This document shows, piece after piece, positions 7,774 to 16,217 of a stretch of DNA of 29,069 nt. Both the position numbers and the translations under genes were made by a program. The first letter of the stretch is position 1. The number at the start of each line of letters is the position of its first letter. Source of the stretch: Candidatus Dormiibacterota bacterium (GTDB taxonomy: Bacteria; Chloroflexota; Dormibacteria; Aeolococcales; Bog-877); the NCBI GenBank assembly GCA_030038765.1, contig JASHRA010000238.1:1-29069 (forward strand), given 5' to 3'. The notes under the pieces are model-generated. The model made no database searches. It was not told where the DNA came from and worked only from the letters and a program-made list of their open reading frames with translations.

Positions 7774-9270
7774 TTGTACTTCCGCTACCTCAGCCGTGAG
7801 CTTCGCCGCCGCGCCCGCTCGGCGAGCGTGGTCGCCATCGGCCTGGCCCTCGGGGTGGGCCTGGTGATCGCCGTCAACGCCGCCGCCAGCGGGGTCAGCG
7901 CGGCGCAGGGCGAGGTGCTCCACTCCCTCTACGGCGTCGGCACCGACCTCACCGTGACCAAGGTCCCGACCCCGGGCAGCGGCGGGCCCTTCCGCTTCGG
8001 CTCCGGAACCGGAGGCTTCAGCCGGAGCGAGCAGGGGCAGCCCATCAACGTCTCCCGTCTCACCTCGTCGGGCGGCCTCGCCACCCTCTCCGCCAAGTCC
8101 GTCACCGCCATCTCCAAGCTGAAGGGAGTGCTGGCCAGCACCGGGGCCCTGAGCCTCAGCTCGATCAGCGTCAGCGGTACCTTCCCCGGCTCCAGCGCCA
8201 GCTCCAGCTCCAACCCGCTCAGCGTCAACACATTCACCGTCACCGGGGTGGACGCCGACGATCCCGGCCTGGGGCCGCTCAACGCCTCCAACATCGCCCA
8301 CGGTCAGAGCGCCGTGCAGAGCTGGTTCGACAGCGTGCAGAAGGGATCCTCGAGCGACCACCTGCTCGCCCTGGTCAGCAGCAGCTACGCCAAGCAGCAG
8401 TCGCTGAAGGCGGGCTCGACCGTGACCGTCCACGGCACCGCCTTCAAGGTCCTGGGGCTGGTCACGCTCAACCAGTCCGCCTCCTCGTCCGACGTCTACC
8501 TGCCCCTGTCCGAGGCCCAGAGCCTGTCCGGCGACAAGGCGGACGTGAACACCGTCTACGTGACCGCGGACAGCTCAAGCGACATCTCCACGGTCCAGGG
8601 CGAGATCCAACACCTCATGCCCAAGGCGACCGTCACCACCGCCGCTGACCTGGCCAGCCAGGTCACCGGCTCCCTCAGCACCGCCTCCAGCCTGGCCAAC
8701 TCCCTGGGCCTCTGGCTGGCCATCGCGATCCTGATCGCGGCCTTCGTCCTGGCCGCCCTGCTCACCTCGGCCTCGGTGACCAGGCGAGTGCGCGAGTTCG
8801 GCACCCTGAAGGCGATCGGCTGGCGCACCCGGCGGATCGTGGCCCAGGTCCTCGGTGAGTCCCTGGTCCTGGGCCTGGTCGGAGGGGCGCTCGGGATCGG
8901 GCTGGGCGTCCTGGGAGCGTTCCTGGTCGGCAAGCTGGCCCTCCCGGTACAGGCGACGGTCAGCCCGACCGGGCTCGGCTCCGGGGCCCCGGGCGGCTTC
9001 GGGGGCCGATTCCCGGGTGGCGGATCGGGCGCTGGCGCCGGCACTGGCGCGGGCCGGTTCGGAGGCAGCGGGACCGCCGGACGCTCCTTCGCCCACACCT
9101 TCGCCGCCAACTCGCACACGGTGACCCTCCACCTCACCGCCCCCCTGAGCCTGGAGGTCCTCGGGCTGGCCGTGGCGCTCGCCATCGGCGGCGGTCTCCT
9201 GGCCGGTCTCTTCGGCGGCTGGCGGGCCGCTCGGCTGCAGCCCGCCGAGGCCCTGCGGAGGGTGGAGTGA
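7774..9270 (+). CDS. ABC transporter permease, MacB/FtsX type
   Basis: This 498-residue inner-membrane permease has the MacB layout: TM1 at ~14-38, a large extracytoplasmic domain (~40-300, Ser/Gly-rich), and then three more TM segments near 308-332, 362-388 and 458-485. The FtsX-domain signature is seen around RRVREFGTLKAIGWRTRRI, the coupling region, and the C-terminus ends in ARLQPAEALRRVE, typical of the family. Oddly, the loop before TM4 is very Gly-rich (about residues 398-438). The start is TTG at 7774 with GAGG about 8 nt upstream. A TGTAAT box at 7734-7739 may be its -10. It pairs with the ATPase 27 nt downstream. Such transporters export peptides, lipoproteins or drugs; the substrate is not readable. 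Confidence 0.9.
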   Translation: MYFRYLSRELRRRARSASVVAIGLALGVGLVIAVNAAASGVSAAQGEVLHSLYGVGTDLTVTKVPTPGSGGPFRFGSGTGGFSRSEQGQPINVSRLTSSGGLATLSAKSVTAISKLKGVLASTGALSLSSISVSGTFPGSSASSSSNPLSVNTFTVTGVDADDPGLGPLNASNIAHGQSAVQSWFDSVQKGSSSDHLLALVSSSYAKQQSLKAGSTVTVHGTAFKVLGLVTLNQSASSSDVYLPLSEAQSLSGDKADVNTVYVTADSSSDISTVQGEIQHLMPKATVTTAADLASQVTGSLSTASSLANSLGLWLAIAILIAAFVLAALLTSASVTRRVREFGTLKAIGWRTRRIVAQVLGESLVLGLVGGALGIGLGVLGAFLVGKLALPVQATVSPTGLGSGAPGGFGGRFPGGGSGAGAGTGAGRFGGSGTAGRSFAHTFAANSHTVTLHLTAPLSLEVLGLAVALAIGGGLLAGLFGGWRAARLQPAEALRRVE

Positions 9271-9297
9271 TGGCCCGGCCCGGGTCAGGGGACTGAC

Positions 9298-10032
9298 ATG
9301 TACCAGCTGACCCAACTCTCCCGGGTCTTCACCAAGGGAAGGGCGCGGATCACCGCCCTCAAGGACGTGGACCTGGCCATCGCCGACGGCGAGTTCCTCA
9401 CCGTCCAGGGACCCACCGGGCACGGCAAGACGACGCTCCTGCTGCTGCTGGGGGGCCTCGACCGACCCAGCTCAGGGCACGTCATCTTCGACGGCCAGGA
9501 CCTCGGGGCCATGCCCGAGTCCCGGCTCGTGGACGTGCGCGCGCGCAACTTCGGCTTCGTGTTCCAGAACTACAACCTGATGCCCACCCTGACGGCCCAG
9601 GAGAACGTGGAGGCGGCCCTGGTCCCGCTCCGGACCCGGGCCGAGGAGCGCCGCTCCCGGGCCCTGGCCGCGCTCACCGAGGTGGGACTGAGGGAGCGGG
9701 CCGGGCACTTCCCGCCCGAGCTCTCCGGGGGTGAGCAGCAGCGGGTGGCGATCGCCCGGGCGCTGGTCAAGGAGCCGCGCGTGATCCTCGCCGACGAGCC
9801 CACGGGCAACCTGGACGAGGTCGCCCGGGGCGAGATCGTGGCCCTGGTCGAGGGCCTCTGGCAGCGGCGCGGGATGACGGTCGTGGTCGTGACCCACGAC
9901 ACCCAGGTGGCGCGAAGGGCGCCGCGGACCGCGCTCATCGACCACGGCGCGCTCACGCTGCGCTACAACCGCCCTCCCACCGGCTCGGCGCCGGCCGGGC
10001 CCGGCCGGTCCCGTCCCGCAGAGGCCAGCTGA
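9298..10032 (+). CDS. ABC transporter ATP-binding protein, MacB/LolD type
   Basis: This 244-residue ATPase energises the upstream permease. Walker A is GPTGHGKTT (residues 38-46), a variant of the usual GPSGSGKST. Next come the Q-loop FVFQNYNLMPTLT, the signature LSGGEQQR, Walker B VILADEPTGNLD and the switch His in VVVTHD. The sequence NYNLMPTLTAQENVEAAL and the TGNLD motif are typical of the MacB/LolD/FtsE group. The ATG at 9298 lies 27 nt after the permease stop, so the two are one operon. A Pro/Ala/Gly-rich tail (from about residue 222) extends beyond the conserved domain. Confidence 0.94.
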   Translation: MYQLTQLSRVFTKGRARITALKDVDLAIADGEFLTVQGPTGHGKTTLLLLLGGLDRPSSGHVIFDGQDLGAMPESRLVDVRARNFGFVFQNYNLMPTLTAQENVEAALVPLRTRAEERRSRALAALTEVGLRERAGHFPPELSGGEQQRVAIARALVKEPRVILADEPTGNLDEVARGEIVALVEGLWQRRGMTVVVVTHDTQVARRAPRTALIDHGALTLRYNRPPTGSAPAGPGRSRPAEAS

Positions 10033-10052
10033 GGGTCGCTCGGGCCGCCACC

Positions 10053-10058
10053 TATACT
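10053..10058 (+). promoter_or_regulatory. -10 box TATACT before uncharacterised gene (leaderless)
   Basis: TATACT lies exactly 6 nt before the GTG at 10065, with no Shine-Dalgarno sequence between. It supports that GTG as the true start of an otherwise unrecognised gene. Confidence 0.6.
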
Positions 10059-10064
10059 CCGGCC

Positions 10065-10508
10065 GTGCTCCCCGGAGACCCGCCCCAGGCGGACCCGCAG
10101 GCGCCGGACCCGGAGCCTCCGCCCCCCTCGCTCGACCCCGAGTCGCCCCACTACCAGCCCTGGGCGGAGAAGCAGATCTTCAACGCCAGCAAGGAGAAGC
10201 GTCCGCTGGAGGAGTTCCTGGCCGACTTCTCGGCGCGCGTGGAGGCGGCCGGCCAGCCGGCCATCGGGGGCTGGGACCCGACCCACAACGAGCGCATGCT
10301 GGCCCGCTACCTCCCCAACCCGGCGCCGGGGCGCCGCCGCCGCCGGCGCCCCTCGGGCCGGGGCCAGGGGGCCCGGTCGAACCCGGGCCAGCCCCGGCCG
10401 ACGCCGGAGGCCAGGGAGACGGGGCCGACGGCGCCAGAGCGGCACCGGCGGCGGCGGGGCCGACCCCGTGGGGGCCGTCGTCCGGGGGGCGCTGCTGCCC
10501 CCTCCTGA
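10065..10508 (+). CDS. uncharacterised protein with acidic Pro-rich head and Arg-rich tail
   Basis: I do not recognise this 147-residue protein. It has three parts. Residues 1-25 are Pro/Asp/Glu-rich. Residues ~28-85 look folded (HYQPWAEKQIFNAS, LEEFLADFSARVEAAG, GGWDPTHNERMLARYLPN). Residues ~88-147 are Arg/Pro/Gly-rich with runs of five to six arginines, as in disordered nucleic-acid-binding tails. The leaderless-type TATACT box directly before the GTG and the aromatic, compositionally balanced middle support a real gene. The tail overlaps the start of the HAD gene by 41 nt, and the basic tail may partly reflect GC-rich drift. An RNA- or DNA-binding role is only a guess. Confidence 0.6.
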   Translation: MLPGDPPQADPQAPDPEPPPPSLDPESPHYQPWAEKQIFNASKEKRPLEEFLADFSARVEAAGQPAIGGWDPTHNERMLARYLPNPAPGRRRRRRPSGRGQGARSNPGQPRPTPEARETGPTAPERHRRRRGRPRGGRRPGGAAAPS

Positions 10509-11268
10509 TCGGGCCCCGGCGCCGGAGGCCGTCGGCTTCGACTACGGGGGAACGCTGGTCCGGGTGGCCGTCCCGGAGGCGGCGCTGCGTGCCGCCGGAG
10601 AGGCGCTGGCCCAGGACCTTTCCGACCTCGCGGGCTCCTGGTCGGGGACGCCCGGCGACCTGCTCATGGACTTCTCCGCCACGGTCGACGAGGAGGCCCG
10701 CGCGGCCCACCGGCGCCGGCCCCTGCGCGAGGTGGACCCGCGGGCGCTCGAGGAGCGCGCCCTGGGCCGGCTGCTGGGGCGGGAGCCGCCCCCGGGGCTG
10801 GCCAGGATGCTGGGGGCGGCGGCGCAGCAGGCCTGGATCTCCGGTGTGGTCGTGGCCGAGGAGGCGCGCCAGCTCCTCCTCCGCCTCCGAGAGCGCGGCC
10901 TGCGCCTGGGACTGCTCTCCAACGCCCCCTATCCACCCCAGGCGATGCGCCTGCAGCTGGCCCGCCTGGGCCTGCTCCAGCACTTCGAGGTGGCGCTCTT
11001 CAGCACCGACCTGGGCTGGCGCAAGCCCGCCCCGGAGGCGTTCCAGGGGCTCCTGGAACGCCTCGACCTGGCCCCCGGTGCCGTCTGGTTCGTGGGCGAC
11101 GAGGTGGAGGCGGACCTGCTCGGGGCCCGGGCGGCCGGCATGCGGGCCTTCCTCGCGCCCGGACCCGGGGCAGGGGAGGGGGCGCACCGGCTCGCCAGCT
11201 GGGGGCGGCTCCTGGAGCTGCTGGACGACGCCTCCGGGGCCGGAGGGCGGCTCGCCGACCGTCCGTAA
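10468..11268 (+). CDS. HAD-superfamily hydrolase (subfamily IA)
   Basis: This 266-residue phosphatase-like protein has all four HAD motifs. Motif I is FDYGGTLV with nucleophile D25. Motif II is S151 in LLSNAP. K186 is in WRKPAPEAF. Motif IV is VGDEVEADLLGA with D211 and D216. In motif I the usual second Asp (DxD) is replaced by Gly, so the normal general acid/base is missing, as in haloacid-dehalogenase-like branches (DxYGT). The cap region is helical. GTG at 10468 is the only canonical start before motif I and overlaps the previous gene by 41 nt. The TAA stop lies inside the proS -10 box. Substrate is unknown. Confidence 0.87.
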   Translation: MGAVVRGALLPPPDRAPAPEAVGFDYGGTLVRVAVPEAALRAAGEALAQDLSDLAGSWSGTPGDLLMDFSATVDEEARAAHRRRPLREVDPRALEERALGRLLGREPPPGLARMLGAAAQQAWISGVVVAEEARQLLLRLRERGLRLGLLSNAPYPPQAMRLQLARLGLLQHFEVALFSTDLGWRKPAPEAFQGLLERLDLAPGAVWFVGDEVEADLLGARAAGMRAFLAPGPGAGEGAHRLASWGRLLELLDDASGAGGRLADRP

Positions 11269-11271
11269 ACT
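11266..11271 (+). promoter_or_regulatory. -10 box TAAACT for proS (leaderless), overlapping HAD stop codon
   Basis: TAAACT is 6 nt upstream of the proS ATG (11278). Its first three bases are the TAA stop codon of the preceding HAD gene. There is no Shine-Dalgarno sequence before proS. Confidence 0.55.
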
Positions 11272-11277
11272 GGGCCA

Positions 11278-13071
11278 ATGAGGGTCAGCGGCCTGTTCGG
11301 GGGCACCCGCCGGAGCGCACCCGCCGACGAGCTGGTCTCGCACCAGCTCCTGCTCCGGGCCGGCTTCATCCAGCAGCTGGCGACGGGCATCTTCAGCTAC
11401 CTGCCGCTGGGCTGGCGGACGGAGCAGAGGGTGCGCCAGATCCTGCGCGAGGAGATGAACCGTCTGGGCGGCCAGGAGATGTCCATGCCGGTGGTGCACC
11501 CTGGCGAGCTGTGGAAGCGGACGGGGCGCTGGGACAGCATCGACGAGACGCTGCTCCGCTTCCAGGACCGGCGGGGCAGGGACATGGTCCTGGCCCTCTC
11601 CCACGAGGAGGTGGTGGCCGAGCTGGCCACCTCCAACGTCAGCTCCTACCGCGACCTGCCCCGCATCGTCTACCACATCCAGACCAAGTTCAGGGACGAG
11701 CCCAGGGCCCGCGGCGGACTGCTGCGGACCCGGGAGTTCACGATGAAGGACTCCTACTCCCTGGACCGGGACCGGGCCGGTCTGCGGCGCGCCTACGTGG
11801 CTCACTTCCAGGCCTACCTCCGGATCGCCGCCCGGGCCGGGGTCCCCGTGGTCGCCGTCCTCGGGGACTCGGGTGTGATGGGTGGTCACCTGGCCCACGA
11901 GTTCACCTATCTCACCGACGTCGGGGAGGACACGCTGGTCTTCTGCGAGAGCTGCGGCTACGCCGCCAACCAGGAGGTGGCTGAGGCGGCGCTGCCCGAG
12001 GCCGACACGGAGCCGCTGGCGGCGCCCGAGGAGGTGGAGACGCCCGAGGCCACGACCGTGGCCCAGGTGGCCTCGTCGCTGGAGCTGGAGGCCCACCGCA
12101 TTGCCAAGACGGTCGCCTACATGGCGGAGCTCGAGCGGGGACGGCCCTGGCGGCTGGTCCTGGCCCTGGTCCTGGGCGATGCCGAGGTCAACCTGGCCCA
12201 GCTGCGCAACACGGTGTCGGCGGTGGACATCCGTCCCGCCACCAAGGAGGAGGTGGAGGCGGCTGGGGGCGTGCCCGGCTACATGTCCCCCCGCGGGCTG
12301 CCCGAGGGCGCCGCCCTGGTGGTGGCCGACGAGGCGGTGCGTCGCGCCCGCAACCTGGTGACCGGCGCCAACCGTGCCGGCTGGCACGTTCGCAACTTCA
12401 ACCTTGAGCGGGACCTGCCCCAGGCCCTGGTGGCGCGGGTGGCGGCGGCGGGGGCGGGGGAGCCCTGCCGGCAGTGCGGCTCGCCGCTCTCGGTCCGGCG
12501 CGGCATCGAGTACGGCAACATCTTCCAGCTCGGCACCGACTACAGCCAGTCGCTGGGAGCCACCTTCACCGACGAGGACGGCCACGCCCATCCGATCGTC
12601 ATGGGCTCGTACGGCATCGGCGTGGGCCGCCTGCTGGCCTGCATCGCCGAGGAGCACCACGACGAGCGCGGCCTCGACCTGCCCCTCGCGGTGGCTCCCT
12701 ACCAGGTGAATCTGGTCTCGGTGGGGGCGGGAGACGTCGGAGAGGCTGCGGAGACCCTCTACCGCTCGCTCGAGGAGGCGGGCCTGGAGGTGCTCTTCGA
12801 CGACCGGCCGGTGGCTCCCGGGGTGAAGTTCGCGGATGCCGACCTGAGGGGCATCCCGCTGCGCGTCACCGTGTCGCCGAGGACCCTGGCCCAGCGTCAG
12901 GTCGAGCTCAAGCGGCGCCGCGGCGAGCCCCGCACCGTGCCCCAGGCGGAGGCGGTGGCGGAGGTCGGGGAGGAGCTGCGGCGCATCGGCGCCGAGGAGG
13001 CGGGGTGGGCCGAGGGGCAGCTCGCCCAGGTGCCCGCGCTCGTCGAGCGCACCTACTTCGGGGAGGGCTGA
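11278..13071 (+). CDS. proS: proline--tRNA ligase, bacterial type with editing domain
   Basis: This 597-residue class II aminoacyl-tRNA synthetase charges tRNA-Pro in the cytosol. Motif 1 is in GFIQQLATGIFSYLPLG, motif 2 in FRDEPRARGGLLRTREF and motif 3 in GSYGIGVGRLLACIAE. Between motifs 2 and 3 lies the inserted YbaK-like editing domain of the bacterial (E. coli-type) enzyme (about residues 225-400, VAQVASSLELEAHRIAKTV to GANRAGWHVRNF). Residues ~478-575 form the anticodon-binding domain (APYQVNLVSVGAGD). A CxxC pair (residues ~222-225) and another (CRQC, ~398-401) could bind zinc. The ATG at 11278 is fixed by the leaderless-type -10 box. dinB follows 19 nt downstream. Confidence 0.97.
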   Translation: MRVSGLFGGTRRSAPADELVSHQLLLRAGFIQQLATGIFSYLPLGWRTEQRVRQILREEMNRLGGQEMSMPVVHPGELWKRTGRWDSIDETLLRFQDRRGRDMVLALSHEEVVAELATSNVSSYRDLPRIVYHIQTKFRDEPRARGGLLRTREFTMKDSYSLDRDRAGLRRAYVAHFQAYLRIAARAGVPVVAVLGDSGVMGGHLAHEFTYLTDVGEDTLVFCESCGYAANQEVAEAALPEADTEPLAAPEEVETPEATTVAQVASSLELEAHRIAKTVAYMAELERGRPWRLVLALVLGDAEVNLAQLRNTVSAVDIRPATKEEVEAAGGVPGYMSPRGLPEGAALVVADEAVRRARNLVTGANRAGWHVRNFNLERDLPQALVARVAAAGAGEPCRQCGSPLSVRRGIEYGNIFQLGTDYSQSLGATFTDEDGHAHPIVMGSYGIGVGRLLACIAEEHHDERGLDLPLAVAPYQVNLVSVGAGDVGEAAETLYRSLEEAGLEVLFDDRPVAPGVKFADADLRGIPLRVTVSPRTLAQRQVELKRRRGEPRTVPQAEAVAEVGEELRRIGAEEAGWAEGQLAQVPALVERTYFGEG

Positions 13072-13090
13072 GGGCCAGCGGCAGGTCGGC

Positions 13091-14355
<1,265 letters not shown>

Positions 14356-14359
<4 letters not shown>

Positions 14360-14930
14360 GCGGGGGCACGGGCCCGGCGGCGTCCGATCCCTACCTGGAT
14401 GGCACCTTCCAGTGGTGGCACCTCTCCCGGCCCTCGCCGGAGCTGGAGCGGGCCCTGGAGGAGGGGTGGCTGCCCCGGGCCGGGCGGGCCTGGACGTCGG
14501 CTGCGGGCTCGGGACCGAGGTCGCGTGGCTGACGGCGCTGGGCTTGCAGGCGATCGGGATCGACATCTCCGAGGTCGCCTGCGCGCGCGCCCAGCTGCTC
14601 CATCCCGAGGCCCTCTTCCTGTACGCCGACGTCCGCCGGCTGCCCTTCGCCGACGGCGTCTTCGACCTGGCCTTGGACCGCGGCTGCTTCCACTACCTGA
14701 AGCCCTCCGACCGAGCCCGCTACGCCAGCGAGGTCGGGCGCGTGCTGCGCCCGGGCGGGCGACTTCTCCTGCGCGCCAGCCTGCGCCGCGCCGGCCGGCG
14801 CAACGACCTGGACGAGCCGGAGCTGCGTCGGACCTTCGCAGCCTGGAGGGTCCGGGGCCTCGGTGCGGAGCTGATCCCGAGCGACACCCGGAGCATGGAG
14901 GTGCTGGTGGCGCGCCTCGAGCGCCCCTGA
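14356..14930 (+). CDS. class I SAM-dependent methyltransferase, frame broken by one missing base
   Basis: The intact gene would encode about 191 residues. From GTG 14356 the first frame reads DPYLDGTFQWWHLSRPSPEL and WLPRAGRA, a typical lead-in to a small methyltransferase. The SAM-binding motif I, LDVGCGLGTEVAWL, then continues from 14490 in the frame one base back. The reading frame shifts at about 14488-14490, where one C seems to be missing (GCCTGG instead of GCCCTGG). Downstream, IGIDIS, FADGVFDLALDRGCFHYL and EVGRVLRPGGRLLLRAS are the motif II-III and post-motif regions. The first frame ends soon after the break. Sequencing/assembly error, mutation or programmed -1 slippage are all possible. 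The start overlaps the dinB stop by 4 nt (GTGA). Substrate unknown. Confidence 0.8.
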
Positions 14931-14964
14931 GCCGCCCGGCTCCGGGTCCGGTCCCCGGTGAACG

Positions 14965-14970
14965 TATGAT
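14965..14970 (+). promoter_or_regulatory. -10-like box TATGAT upstream of Nudix gene
   Basis: TATGAT stands out in GC-rich intergenic DNA between the methyltransferase and the Nudix gene. A transcript from it would start near 14977 and carry a leader of about 100 nt before the Nudix GTG. I see no convincing -35. Confidence 0.4.
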
Positions 14971-14982
14971 CGGGTCGCCGTC

Positions 14983-15084
14983 GTGGCCAACACCGCCATC
15001 CGAGCCGCCGGGGGGACGGTTGATCCGGTGGTCGCAGAGCGAGGGCAGAGAGAGATGAGAGCAGGGGCTTCTGCGGGCGGGTGA
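14983..15084 (+). CDS. possible 33-residue leader ORF overlapping the Nudix start
   Basis: An open frame from GTG 14983 (starting VANTAIRAAGG) runs 33 codons and stops at a TGA embedded in the GTGA at 15081-15084, which is also the Nudix start codon. It lies just behind a TATGAT box. It may be a coupled leader peptide or chance. It has no recognisable domain, and its coding status is uncertain. Confidence 0.2.
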   Translation: MANTAIRAAGGTVDPVVAERGQREMRAGASAGG

Positions 15085-15590
15085 GGGTCGAGTACCGGTA
15101 CTGCCCGGCCTGCGGCGCAGCGCTGGGCGAGCGCCGGATCGAGGGGCGGAGCAGGCCGGCATGCCCTCGCTGCGACTTCGTCGCCTGGGGCGGCCCCCAG
15201 GTCGCGGTGGCCCTGCTCGCGACCGACGCCGGGGGCAGGTTGCTCCTGATCCGGCGCGGCTCGGGTGAGGGCCAGGAGGGCTGGGCGCTCCCCGGCGGCT
15301 ACGTCGACGGTGCCGAGGACCCGGCCCTGGGGGCGGCGCGGGAGTGCCGCGAGGAGACCGGCTGGGAGGTGGAGGTCGGTGGGCTGGTGGGCGCCTACCA
15401 CGTGCTGACGGGAGACGGCCCGCTCGTCGTCCTCGCCTATTCCGGGCGGCGCTCGGGGGGCGCGGCGGCGGTCACCGAGGAGGCACCCGAGCAGCTCTGG
15501 GTGGCGGCCAACGAGGTGCCCCAGCTCGCCTTCAGTTCCCACTCCCGGGCCGTGAGCGCCTGGCGCTCCCAGATCTCCCGGGTCGCCTGA
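15081..15590 (+). CDS. Nudix hydrolase with N-terminal zinc ribbon
   Basis: This 169-residue pyrophosphohydrolase is of the Nudix superfamily. The Nudix box is complete at residues 73-95: G-x5-E-x7-RECREETGW, with the metal-binding REEE core. The N-terminus carries a zinc ribbon with C8/C11 and C28/C31 (YCPACG and CPRC), as in NudC-like and NrtR-like ADP-ribose/NADH hydrolases, so a dinucleotide or sugar-nucleotide substrate is plausible but not shown. The GTG start at 15081 is set by homology; no good Shine-Dalgarno is seen. It ends 3 nt before the next gene, so the two are in one operon. Confidence 0.92.
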   Translation: MRVEYRYCPACGAALGERRIEGRSRPACPRCDFVAWGGPQVAVALLATDAGGRLLLIRRGSGEGQEGWALPGGYVDGAEDPALGAARECREETGWEVEVGGLVGAYHVLTGDGPLVVLAYSGRRSGGAAAVTEEAPEQLWVAANEVPQLAFSSHSRAVSAWRSQISRVA

Positions 15591-15593
15591 GCG

Positions 15594-16217
15594 ATGGGGC
15601 TCCTGCGCCGCGGCTGCGGGCTCAACTGCCTCGGCTGCTCGATGGTGGCCCTGGTGGCGCTGGTGGTGCTGGCCGTCGTCGTCCACCTGCTCTCCACCGC
15701 CCCCGACTACCCGCCCGTGGCGCCCGCCTCGCTGGCCGCGCTCCGGCTGCCCGTGCTCCAGGCCACGGCGGAGCTCTCCAACGGCTCCGAGATCGCCCTC
15801 GTCCACCTCACCGACGCCCAGGCCACGGCCCTGCTGCGGGACAGCCTGGGTGACTACGACGGCCTCTCCGACCCCCAGGTCAACGCCCTCCAGGGCCGCG
15901 TCGTCGTCAGCGGCCGGACGTCGATCCTGGGCCACAGCCTGGTGGTGAGCGGCCCCGTCACCTTCAAGGGGGTGGGCAGCAGCACCATCGACCTCGAGTT
16001 CTCCGGGCTGTCGATCGGGGAGATGCCCCTGCCCACGATCGTGCCCCAGCTGATCTCCCGGAACTTCCACCCCGCCCTCGACCTCGGCGTGGTCGGCGCC
16101 GGGATACCCGTGACCTTCGCCTGCGAGGCCTCCCGGCCCGACCGGCTCACCGTCGGCATCGCCGTGGGCCGGCCCGGCAAGGTGGCCGCGGCGGCCGCCT
16201 GCGGACCCAGCTCATGA
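15594..16217 (+). CDS. membrane-anchored protein, DUF2993/LmeA-like
   Basis: This 207-residue protein has a short basic N-terminus (LLRRGCG), one hydrophobic segment at about residues 13-34 and a ~170-residue extracytoplasmic domain of alternating beta character. The blocks LTDAQATALLRDSL, VNALQGRVVVSGRTSILGHSLVVSG and GLSIGEMPLPTIVPQLIS resemble the lipid-binding DUF2993 (LmeA) or YpmS-like families. This is a loose pattern match, not a firm assignment. Three cysteines (CGLNCLGC) near the membrane do not form a clear lipobox. It starts 3 nt after the Nudix stop and its TGA overlaps the moaC ATG (ATGA), so translation is probably coupled. Function unknown. Confidence 0.75.
   Translation: MGLLRRGCGLNCLGCSMVALVALVVLAVVVHLLSTAPDYPPVAPASLAALRLPVLQATAELSNGSEIALVHLTDAQATALLRDSLGDYDGLSDPQVNALQGRVVVSGRTSILGHSLVVSGPVTFKGVGSSTIDLEFSGLSIGEMPLPTIVPQLISRNFHPALDLGVVGAGIPVTFACEASRPDRLTVGIAVGRPGKVAAAAACGPSS

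Noticed and set aside
14399..15058. 219-codon plus-strand frame across the methyltransferase and the following spacer
   Set aside because: Third frame over the same DNA, Arg/Pro-rich with no motif; the methyltransferase motifs are in the other two frames.
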